This document shows, in pieces, positions 1-5,997 of a stretch of 7,256 bases of DNA. The DNA is from Flavobacterium sp. (GTDB lineage: Bacteria > Bacteroidota > Bacteroidia > Flavobacteriales > Flavobacteriaceae). The stretch covers positions 1 through 7,256 of the forward strand of contig NZ_JASLCE010000111.1 in NCBI RefSeq assembly GCF_030146175.1, written 5' to 3'. The notes under the pieces were generated by a model. That model did no database searches. It saw only the letters and a list, made by a program, of their open reading frames with translations, and had not been told where the DNA came from. Position 1 is the stretch's first letter. Every line of letters starts with the position of its first letter. The position numbers and the translations under genes were made by a program.

Positions 1-554
1 CAATCGCAATCTTCCGAAAGGATCATATACGTTTTGTTGGTTTCGGTAAGGTATTCCGGAAGTTGCGCGAATAGCTTTTCGAAATACTCGAAGTTTTCGC
101 CACAAAACCAGGCACTTTCAGCGGTGTTTTTTGGTGTTTTGGGATAATAAGGCGGATTGATCATGATATAATCAAAAGACCGACCCGAAAATTCCTGAAA
201 CAGATCGGAATAAACCACGGATACGGTAACCTGATTGGCCATTGCATTTTGCGGTAACGCTTCGAGCGCTGTTTTGTTAATATCGGAAGCGGTCACCGTT
301 GCGCCTTTTTGTGCGGCCAGTATGGAAATAATACCACAACCGCAACCCAGTTCGAGGAAGGTTTTGTTTTGCAACGGAAGCGGTTCGATAAATTCCAACA
401 GCAGTTTGGTACTGATCGTAATAAAGGGCGGAAAGACACCGGGTTCAACACGAACACGAATATTTTTATAGCGATAGTTCCGCGGTTTCGACAAATAGAT
501 CGCACTGGCTTTTTGTAAAAACGGACTTACGATGCGTTGGATCAGTTTTCTCAT
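1..554 (-). CDS. Class I SAM-dependent methyltransferase, HemK/PrmC-like (partial, C-terminus beyond left edge)
   Basis: The minus-strand frame beginning at the ATG at 554 is open to the left edge (184 codons plus 2 bases). The SAM-binding motif I, LELGCGCG, lies at residues 67-74, and an acidic residue that would bind the SAM ribose follows at D91 (SDINKTAL). The catalytic-loop motif NPPYY is at residues 133-137. NPPY is known from enzymes that methylate planar nitrogens (N5-glutamine, N6-adenine, N4-cytosine), so an N-methyltransferase of the MTS/PrmC type is likely. The start ATG shares one base with the stop of the radical SAM gene (TAATG at 556-552), which implies translational coupling. 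It has no membrane segment and is probably cytoplasmic. Its place last in a glycan-type operon suggests it tailors that product, but a PrmC-type protein or small-molecule substrate cannot be excluded. The fold call is firm; the substrate is unknown. Confidence 0.85.
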   Translation of the reverse strand, partial: MRKLIQRIVSPFLQKASAIYLSKPRNYRYKNIRVRVEPGVFPPFITISTKLLLEFIEPLPLQNKTFLELGCGCGIISILAAQKGATVTASDINKTALEALPQNAMANQVTVSVVYSDLFQEFSGRSFDYIMINPPYYPKTPKNTAESAWFCGENFEYFEKLFAQLPEYLTETNKTYMILSEDCD

Positions 555-2077
555 TATTCCGAATAAAAACCTTCAATTTCGGGTTGGCGGTAGCGCCAGA
601 TTTTATGCAAAGCCTTTATTTCATAAGGGTAATGGTAAATTCCGGTTTTATAACGCAATCCCGACAGGGTTTGTAATAGTGTTTTTTTAAGTCCTCTGAT
701 CCGGAAATCGGAAACCGTAGGATAATAGCCGTTTAAAACCGTTTCGAAGTTTTTTATCGTATCAATCATATAAGGTTTTAACCACGGCGTAATCGGGTTT
801 TTTCGCAGGTCGAAGTTTTCCCAGCTCGGCGAAATCCAGTCTTCCAGTTGCGAAGGAAACGAAAATCCGGCATCCAGAATTTGCTGGTACAATTCTGATC
901 CTTCGGTTGGAACCGGACTATATAGGTAAATGATAATTTCGGATTTTGGGTTGATCGTTTTGATTTCGCGGATAAAGTTAATATCCCATAAAATCTGATC
1001 GTACACTTCCTTTTCGGTTGCAGCCGGCATACCTAGTACAAACGATAATTCCGGAACAATGTCGACGTTCTTCATCCGTAACACAAAATCTTTGATCATT
1101 TGCCCGGATTGCGTACCGCCTTTGTTCATTTGTTTGAGTATGGCATCGTTTCCGGTTTCGGCACCTAAAAAGATCATTTTACAACCGGCTTTGCGCATGA
1201 GTCGGAGTTCGTCGTCCGAATACATATTGATTGTGTCAATCCGGCCTTCGCCCCAATAACTGATGTTGTCGTTTAGGATTAGCTCCGAAAATTCCAGCAC
1301 TCTTTTTTTCGACGTAAAAAAGTTGTTGTCGTGAAACTCGATCGCGTCAATGTTATAAGTGTCTTTAAAATAGCGTACATCTTCGTAAATCCGTGCAGCC
1401 GACATGCCCTTCCAACGAGCATTGTAAATCGGTACAACAGCACAAAATGAACAGCTAAACGGACAACCCATACTGGAATGATAGGAAAGCGTTTTCGATC
1501 CCATAAAGGTTTTGGCCAGGTAATTTCGTACCGGGTAAAACTGATTCAGGTATTCATACGGGAACTTTGGCAACGTATCCTGATCCAATAAAGCTTCGGT
1601 TGCGGTTTTGGTTATCGTACCGTCCGGTTTTTTATAAATCAGGTTTTTGATTAAAACGATGGTTTCGGGTTCGTTGTTTTCCAGAGCGGCTAAAAGGGAC
1701 GGAAACGTTACGTCGCCGGGGCCATTGATGATATAATCCACATGACCGGAATGTAAAGCAACTTTATATTGGTTGGAGGCAAAATAGCCACCCCAAATGG
1801 TTATGGTATCCGGAAATTGTTCTTTTATTTTTTTGGTAAACGGAATGGCTTGTTTCAGTTGCGGACCGGGCATAACCGTAGAACCAAAGTATTTGAATTC
1901 GCCTGTCGCCAGATAGTTTTCGATGGTTTGCCACGGATCGGTTTCCAGATTACCGTCCACAAAAACATAATCGTAATGCCCGTGAATGGAAGCACCTACC
2001 TGTAAGATGGAATTCGGTATCCGGTGCTTACTATTGGCACTTCGGGGATTGAATAATATAACCTTGTTCGTATTCAT
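554..2077 (-). CDS. B12-binding-domain radical SAM protein
   Basis: This 507-aa protein has the order of BchE/HpnJ-type enzymes. Residues 1-150 form a Rossmann-like B12-binding-type domain (VFVDGNLE at 38-45, IWGGYFAS at 94-101). The radical SAM barrel covers about 195-400, with the 4Fe-4S ligands C205, C209 and C212 in GCPFSCSFC. Other family landmarks are EFHDNNFF (247-254), GEGRID (276-281), GAETGND (305-311) and FVLGMPAAT (346-354). About 100 C-terminal residues have no recognised motif. The classic cobalamin-ligand motif DxHxxG is not visible in the N-terminal domain, so cobalamin may bind base-off without a histidine, or not at all. Members of this superfamily methylate or rearrange unactivated carbons in lipids, hopanoids, pigments and natural products. 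The gene starts one base after the flippase stop and overlaps the methyltransferase by one base, so it probably acts on the same glycan or lipid product. The family is certain; the reaction is not. Confidence 0.9.
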   Translation of the reverse strand: MNTNKVILFNPRSANSKHRIPNSILQVGASIHGHYDYVFVDGNLETDPWQTIENYLATGEFKYFGSTVMPGPQLKQAIPFTKKIKEQFPDTITIWGGYFASNQYKVALHSGHVDYIINGPGDVTFPSLLAALENNEPETIVLIKNLIYKKPDGTITKTATEALLDQDTLPKFPYEYLNQFYPVRNYLAKTFMGSKTLSYHSSMGCPFSCSFCAVVPIYNARWKGMSAARIYEDVRYFKDTYNIDAIEFHDNNFFTSKKRVLEFSELILNDNISYWGEGRIDTINMYSDDELRLMRKAGCKMIFLGAETGNDAILKQMNKGGTQSGQMIKDFVLRMKNVDIVPELSFVLGMPAATEKEVYDQILWDINFIREIKTINPKSEIIIYLYSPVPTEGSELYQQILDAGFSFPSQLEDWISPSWENFDLRKNPITPWLKPYMIDTIKNFETVLNGYYPTVSDFRIRGLKKTLLQTLSGLRYKTGIYHYPYEIKALHKIWRYRQPEIEGFYSE

Positions 2078-2078
2078 G

Positions 2079-3242
2079 TTATCGCAATAACGAGGGTTTT
2101 GAGGTAAGTACTAATTGAATCAGTTGTGCTATGGCAGCACCCAATAAAGCACCGCTCATTCCATAGTTTAAATATACTAATATTGTTGATAGTATAGCAT
2201 TGATCAACGTTCCGGCGAGTAAAATTTTTATAACGGTTTTTTCCTGATGATTTCGAAAGAGTTCCACAATTTTGATACCATAAATAAACGAAGGATATAC
2301 ATACAGAAAAGCAATCGCATAAAACCAAATGGAAAGGCTGGTTTTCAGATAAAAAACGGTGATCAGATGGATGGCAAACAAGGCGGCCGGAACCAGAAAT
2401 AAGCCTAAAAGACTCAATTGTTTCTGAATTTGACGCACTACCGATGTGGTATTCCGGTAAATGTTTTTGGTGAATGGCGCATAGATAAAAGCCGCTACCG
2501 ACATGGTGAAAACCAGTAAGCTGTTCAATACCTGGTAATTGGCGACGATCGTTCGGTTTTCGAAATAATCGATAATGTACAGATCGGTTTTCGAAGTGAA
2601 AAAGCCCAAAACCGACAATAAAAAGAACGGAAAAGCCTGTTTGTAATAGGATGTATCCATTTTGATGTTCCCGGAAGAAAGGTATTTCTGAAACAATACA
2701 AAATAACCGGTTCCGCGGATAAACTGATAAAAACTGTAATTAACCAACAACGAATAAATACCGAAATCGTCTTTTAGCCAGTAAAAAGGAAATAGAAATA
2801 CCCCAAAACTAATGACTTCGATCGCGATGGATGCGTTGAATTTCTTTTCGTAAATGACCAATGCTTCGGTCGAATGATTAAAATAGCGTCCCAATAACCA
2901 TATGAAAATATAAAAGGTATAGGTAAGCGGGAAAAAAAACAGGCTTCCAACCGAAAACAGAAATACCAGTGGCAAACGGGTAAGCAGTATTCGGCTATAA
3001 TTCTTTTTGATCTTATTCGGAAGCATACTGAATAGTCGCAATACATATTCTTTATTTCCCCAGTTGATCACCTGAATGGCAAACAACGTATACAGCAGTA
3101 TCGAAACAAAAGCACCCCAGATTTCTTTTTGCGCAAAATGAATCACCAGAAATGGAATAGCCATGCCAAAGGCCGATACGATGATCTGGCGTAGCGTATT
3201 GCTCGAAATATGAACGATCCGGTTATAATAGTTTGCTTTCAA
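2079..3242 (-). CDS. Wzx/MATE-like polysaccharide flippase-type membrane protein (TTG start)
   Basis: This 387-aa, very hydrophobic protein has roughly 10-12 predicted membrane segments separated by short basic loops. The layout fits the MOP superfamily (Wzx, MATE, polysaccharide export): an N-terminal helix pair starting near residue 18, a mid-protein KTDLYIIDYF segment (218-227) with a charged residue at the start of a helix, and YQVLNSLL (236-243), typical of the second half. It is somewhat shorter than the usual 400-480 residues. In the family such proteins flip polyprenyl-linked oligosaccharides across the inner membrane. The start is TTG at 3242, overlapping the stop of the GT87 gene by 4 nt (TTGA). 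No ATG lies nearby in frame, and the next internal Met (residue 27) would cut into the first helix. The stop is separated from the radical SAM ATG by one base. The flippase superfamily call is fairly secure; the cargo is inferred from neighbours. Confidence 0.8.
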   Translation of the reverse strand: MKANYYNRIVHISSNTLRQIIVSAFGMAIPFLVIHFAQKEIWGAFVSILLYTLFAIQVINWGNKEYVLRLFSMLPNKIKKNYSRILLTRLPLVFLFSVGSLFFFPLTYTFYIFIWLLGRYFNHSTEALVIYEKKFNASIAIEVISFGVFLFPFYWLKDDFGIYSLLVNYSFYQFIRGTGYFVLFQKYLSSGNIKMDTSYYKQAFPFFLLSVLGFFTSKTDLYIIDYFENRTIVANYQVLNSLLVFTMSVAAFIYAPFTKNIYRNTTSVVRQIQKQLSLLGLFLVPAALFAIHLITVFYLKTSLSIWFYAIAFLYVYPSFIYGIKIVELFRNHQEKTVIKILLAGTLINAILSTILVYLNYGMSGALLGAAIAQLIQLVLTSKPSLLR

Positions 3243-4795
3243 TGGACAGTGGTTTTTCGTAACGTATAAAATCCGATACCGCGACCGTAATCCGATAAGT
3301 ACAGGATCGTTTTGTTATTTAATACGATGGCTTTTTGCTTATGGTCTTTACCGAGTGTTTGTTGTTTTCCGTTATAAAAAATCTGGTTGTTTTGAATATC
3401 GGCTTTGGCTATTTCGGTTTCCGGAAGTGGAATAACCGTAGTATGTGTACCGTTTTCATCACGATAAAAATAACGGAGTTCGTTGTCGGAAACGGTATAC
3501 TCATAAATCAGTATCGGACTATCTTTTGGAAGTAACGCTTTGCTGTTTTCAGTCGGTTGGGAATAGGAACCCACAAAACCAATCGGTATGATGATTATCG
3601 GAAGCAAGAGAATTCCTTTTCGGTAAATTGTTTTTCGTTCCGGAAAAAGAAACAGTACAAAAAAGAGCACTACAAATGCTAGTCGGATATAGGAAAACGG
3701 GAATGCTTTTGTTAGAAATAGTGATAGCGGGGCATTACAAATCGCAAACAGTAATAGCAATAGGACGATTTTTGTAGATGATGTGCCGCGTTCTCTAGCC
3801 AGAAAAATAAAAGGAAATAGCAACAAAATAAACGTATAGGTACTTCCGTAGGGAGAGAAGAGGATCGACGCCATAATCCAAAAAGAAAAAGCAAACAGTT
3901 TATTGCGGTTTTGAGAACAGTAAAACCCGATATAGAGCAGACTTAGTTTAAAAGTGATCCATACGATTTTAAAAAATAGCGGACTGTTCCACAATGGGTT
4001 TGGATTTTCGACCGGATCGAAAAGCAATAATCGTTTGGTAAACATATAAAACGACTGGTAATTGTCGACAAAAGCGGTAGCGATTTCGCCATTGGAAGCT
4101 TTTGGAAATACGTCTTTTAAGAAGAAAAACCAGATCTCGAATCCACTTATGGCAACCGACAGTAATGTTAAACCTGCGCAAACGCCGATCAGATATAAGG
4201 CGGCTTTAAATTTTTTTCGAAAGAGTAAAAATAGGATCAATAGCGCGGGGAATATTTTTAAAAGAATGGCGATACCCCAAAACAGACTCATCCGGAAAAG
4301 CTGCTTTTTTTTGTACGCCAACCAGCCTTCAGCCAACAAAAAGAATAGCAAAAAATACAATTGTCCGAACAACAGGTTGTTTTTGATCGGAATAAAAAAG
4401 AGAAACGGCACCAAAACCAGATAGATCGGCTGGATCGAATAGTGTTGGAAAATCCGCCTCAGACTATAAATAAACAGCACGCTGCTGATCAGATTGAATA
4501 TAATTTTAGCCGTATACGGATCGAGAATGTGAAACGGATAAAAGAACAGTGCTAAAAAAGGCGTGTTGGGTGCGAAACTGGTAAAAACGGAGGTATAACC
4601 CAAGGCCGAAATCTTTTCATTAAAAATATCAGGGAAATACAAATCGGATGTAAAATGACCTTCCGAAAGAAAGTAGCCGCCAAAATAGTAATTCGCAAAA
4701 TCATGCAAAACAAAACCACTCGCCTGATAGAGGTAAAAACCACACAGTGCAATTATCGGAAGCAAAGGATAATAGGTTTCAAACAATTTTTTCAT
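3239..4795 (-). CDS. GT87-family (DUF2029) integral membrane glycosyltransferase, probable polyprenyl-phosphate-sugar dependent
   Basis: With the start at the ATG at 4795 this is a 518-aa GT-C-fold membrane enzyme. After the first helix there is an acidic loop, HDFANYYFGG (31-40), whose D32 is the expected catalytic or donor-binding Asp. The GT87 signature follows: GQLYFLLFFLLAEG, a basic turn, then a helix ending in LLKIFPALLILF and a basic FRKKFKAAL. Around ten further membrane helices run to about residue 409. A soluble, probably periplasmic tail with alternating polar and hydrophobic residues occupies 410-518. In the family these enzymes move mannose-like sugars from polyprenyl phosphate onto lipid-linked acceptors outside the membrane. 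The frame is open to a GTG at 4855, but those 20 extra codons lie in a decayed fragment of a GT2 gene, overlap the likely promoter and add no membrane signal. The ATG at 4795 matches a fossil ATGA overlap with the old upstream stop, so I chose it. It overlaps the flippase start by 4 nt. Confidence 0.82.
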   Translation of the reverse strand: MKKLFETYYPLLPIIALCGFYLYQASGFVLHDFANYYFGGYFLSEGHFTSDLYFPDIFNEKISALGYTSVFTSFAPNTPFLALFFYPFHILDPYTAKIIFNLISSVLFIYSLRRIFQHYSIQPIYLVLVPFLFFIPIKNNLLFGQLYFLLFFLLAEGWLAYKKKQLFRMSLFWGIAILLKIFPALLILFLLFRKKFKAALYLIGVCAGLTLLSVAISGFEIWFFFLKDVFPKASNGEIATAFVDNYQSFYMFTKRLLLFDPVENPNPLWNSPLFFKIVWITFKLSLLYIGFYCSQNRNKLFAFSFWIMASILFSPYGSTYTFILLLFPFIFLARERGTSSTKIVLLLLLFAICNAPLSLFLTKAFPFSYIRLAFVVLFFVLFLFPERKTIYRKGILLLPIIIIPIGFVGSYSQPTENSKALLPKDSPILIYEYTVSDNELRYFYRDENGTHTTVIPLPETEIAKADIQNNQIFYNGKQQTLGKDHKQKAIVLNNKTILYLSDYGRGIGFYTLRKTTVH

Positions 4796-4870
4796 GATCC
4801 GGAAAATAGTCAGCCTGTTTTTTGCAGGACTTAGTTCAAAGATACGCGAAAACACTTAATCTGTACACAA
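4792..4870 (-). pseudogene. Decayed 3' end of a GT2 glycosyltransferase gene (duplicate of the end near 7102-7193)
   Basis: Bases 4815-4870 align with 7136-7193 in the same orientation: 49 identical of 58 columns, with two single-base gaps. A shorter match continues inside (4796-4808 against 7106-7118, 11 of 13), separated by an 11-base length difference. In the intact copy these bases encode the last residues of a GT2-like protein ([18 protein letters not shown]). Here the equivalent reads VYRLSV, then a one-base loss, then RVSLN-stop-VLQKT, so it is non-functional. The frame of the LQKT part meets a further in-frame stop, then reads FSGS and ends at TGA (4794-4792), which overlaps the ATG of the GT87 gene as ATGA. 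That looks like the original operon junction of GT2 and GT87. The alternative is the remnant of a second, tandem GT2 gene. Confidence 0.65.
4837..4870 (-). promoter_or_regulatory. Candidate Bacteroidota promoter for the GT87-flippase-radical SAM-methyltransferase operon
   Basis: On the minus strand TATCTTTG at 4844-4837 matches the Bacteroidota/Flavobacterium -7 consensus TAnnTTTG exactly. A TTG at 4870-4868 lies 23 bases upstream, at the long end of the accepted 17-23 spacing for the -33 element. The start of transcription would fall near 4830, giving an untranslated leader of about 35 bases before the ATG at 4795. The element lies within the decayed GT2 fragment. The intact copy reads TATCGTTG (7166-7159), one base off consensus. 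No transcript evidence is available. Confidence 0.45.
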
Positions 4871-5062
4871 CTGATAATGTGACCTATTAAACAGGTTGTT
4901 AGTTATTTAAAAATATCCTCTTTAATGTTAAACTGCAAAATCCAACTCGTATTTATGCTACTTTTTAAAGTTTTATAAGAATAAAGTAGTATTTTTCCAC
5001 TCGAAAGTTGAAAGAAAAATAATACTTTTTTAATTACAGGTTTTAGAATTGGTATTGTGTTT
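4871..5062. other. AT-rich spacer between divergent units
   Basis: This 192-base stretch separates the fossil GT2 end from the fossil start of the DUF1963-like gene. It has no convincing open frame. Apart from the imperfect inverted repeat at 4984-5028 I see no RNA gene or transposon end. TACTTTTT occurs at 4959-4966 and 5023-5030, close to a -7 element, but no TTG sits at an accepted distance upstream, so I do not call a promoter for the rightward genes. Confidence 0.6.
4984..5028. repeat. Imperfect AT-rich inverted repeat between the divergent transcription units
   Basis: The arms are 4984-4997 (ending TATTTTTC) and 5014-5028 (starting GAAAAATA). They pair over 8 perfect bases, one G-A mismatch and five more pairs with a single-base bulge, around a 16-base loop. 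It sits in the region between the leftward operon and the rightward gene pair, so it could be a protein-binding site or a weak transcript end. The low GC content makes chance formation quite possible. Confidence 0.35.
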
Positions 5063-5110
5063 CGAAAATTAACGACAGGACACTGAGAAACCTGCAGTGT
5101 TGGTCTTTGA
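5063..5110 (+). pseudogene. Broken remnant of the 5' coding end of the DUF1963-like gene
   Basis: Bases 5063-5110 match 6003-6050, the start of the 356-aa gene, without gaps and with 41 of 48 identical, at an offset of exactly 940 bases. In the matching frame the remnant reads EN-stop-RQDTEKPAVLVFDL and then stops at 5115-5117, against ENLQQNTEKPAVLVFYL in the intact gene. Three of the seven differences are silent third-position changes (CCC/CCT, GTA/GTG, GTT/GTC), which suggests both copies were once coding. The TTA-to-TAA change makes it dead. There is no start codon: similarity begins right after the position of the intact ATG. It ends 21 bases before the next gene. It indicates that another copy of the 356-aa gene once stood upstream of the 284-aa gene. 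Confidence 0.7.
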
Positions 5111-5131
5111 CCTTTAAATTCTAATTGAGAT

Positions 5132-5986
5132 ATGGCCTATTTATACGATGTAAAAGTAAAATCGATTGATGTTGCAAACAAAATAGCGATTTTAGATGTA
5201 GACACGATTCATCCGGACGCAATGTATTTTAGTAACAATCTGGCGTTTGCGATTCGCTTGATCCGGGACGCGGCTTTGGGTGATTCTCCGATAGCGAAGA
5301 GTTTCGACATGAACTGCCTGTTTGACAACAATTGGCTTAAGGAGAATGTTAGTGGCTACATCACAAAATGTGAACTCAATGAAGTACGAACATCCGGGGA
5401 GACGGAAATCAAGAATAATGGAAAAGAAGCCTATTGGCGTGGTGAAACCGATAATGCCAGTGCAACGATAACAGTTCATTTCGCGAGTTCTTTGTGGATG
5501 CAACATCTAAACACAAAATCGAATTGGAGAAGTTCGGCTTATCCTGCTGCAGTTGAATTTGTCGACCGCGCGCCGATTGATCCGTCTAATGAAATATCGG
5601 ACTTCTCGGACGATTATGCGAATAGCGGTGGATGGATTTTGGTACAATCAGAAACGTTGAAAGATACCGATAGTTTGTGGCCGACGGAAGTCTTTATTCC
5701 GATCTACACTGAAAAATCGTACCGACGTTCGACTAAACTTTCCGGAGCCGACCTTAACAAATCCACTCTCGAGGAGTTGCTGTTCAAAACCGTTTTCGCT
5801 TTAGGTCGAAACGGGATAAAAACATTCGGAATACTCGTGCCTAGAGGCGATGACTATTATAGTGTCATTTCTTTTTCCAATGGCGGGTATTCGGAATCAG
5901 GGTACAAAATCCCTGACTTATTGACTTTGGGAGCAAGCGAATTCAACGTAAATGACAGCGCGAAAGCCGTGAGGTTTGGTGCTTAA
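5132..5986 (+). CDS. Hypothetical protein, 284 aa, unrecognised family
   Basis: I do not recognise this protein. It starts at an ATG directly after an AT-rich leader, without a clear ribosome-binding site, and is open over 284 codons. It has no signal peptide and no membrane segment, so it should be cytoplasmic. The first 45 residues look like a small alternating strand and helix unit (YDVKVKSIDV, then a helix FAIRLIRDAALG). The middle has a strand-like stretch with many Ser, Thr and Asn residues (ASATITVHFASSLWMQHL). The last third contains GGWILVQSE, TEVFIPIYTE and a helix LEELLFKTVFALGRNG. Only two cysteines, no nucleotide-binding loop and no nuclease-like HxH or PD-ExK motif are evident. 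Its stop is 11 bases before the DUF1963-like gene, so the two are very probably co-transcribed. By context an accessory or immunity-type role is conceivable, but nothing in the sequence proves it. Confidence 0.75.
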   Translation: MAYLYDVKVKSIDVANKIAILDVDTIHPDAMYFSNNLAFAIRLIRDAALGDSPIAKSFDMNCLFDNNWLKENVSGYITKCELNEVRTSGETEIKNNGKEAYWRGETDNASATITVHFASSLWMQHLNTKSNWRSSAYPAAVEFVDRAPIDPSNEISDFSDDYANSGGWILVQSETLKDTDSLWPTEVFIPIYTEKSYRRSTKLSGADLNKSTLEELLFKTVFALGRNGIKTFGILVPRGDDYYSVISFSNGGYSESGYKIPDLLTLGASEFNVNDSAKAVRFGA

Positions 5987-5997
5987 CAAAAAAAGAT

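Noticed and set aside
235..518. Short plus-strand open frames (69-78 aa) opposite the methyltransferase
   Set aside because: They are antisense shadows of a clear methyltransferase frame carrying LELGCGCG and NPPYY.
4814..4828. CCTG-N7-CAGG hairpin in the GT87 leader
   Set aside because: Only four pairs, and the bases are inherited from the GT2 coding end (LQK codons), so a regulatory hairpin is not supported.
4796..4855. GTG-initiated extension of the GT87 gene adding 20 residues
   Set aside because: The extra codons lie inside the decayed GT2 end and would begin upstream of the probable transcription start; the ATG at 4795 explains the membrane topology and the fossil overlap.
5053..5110. 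Promoter for the rightward genes (TATTGTG, GGTCTTTG)
   Set aside because: Neither fits TAnnTTTG, and no -33 TTG is at an accepted distance; the second belongs to the fossil coding fragment.
5192..5506. Minus-strand open frame of 104 aa inside the 284-aa gene
   Set aside because: It lies wholly within a longer gene with better coding character and has odd composition and no family pattern; it is a shadow frame.
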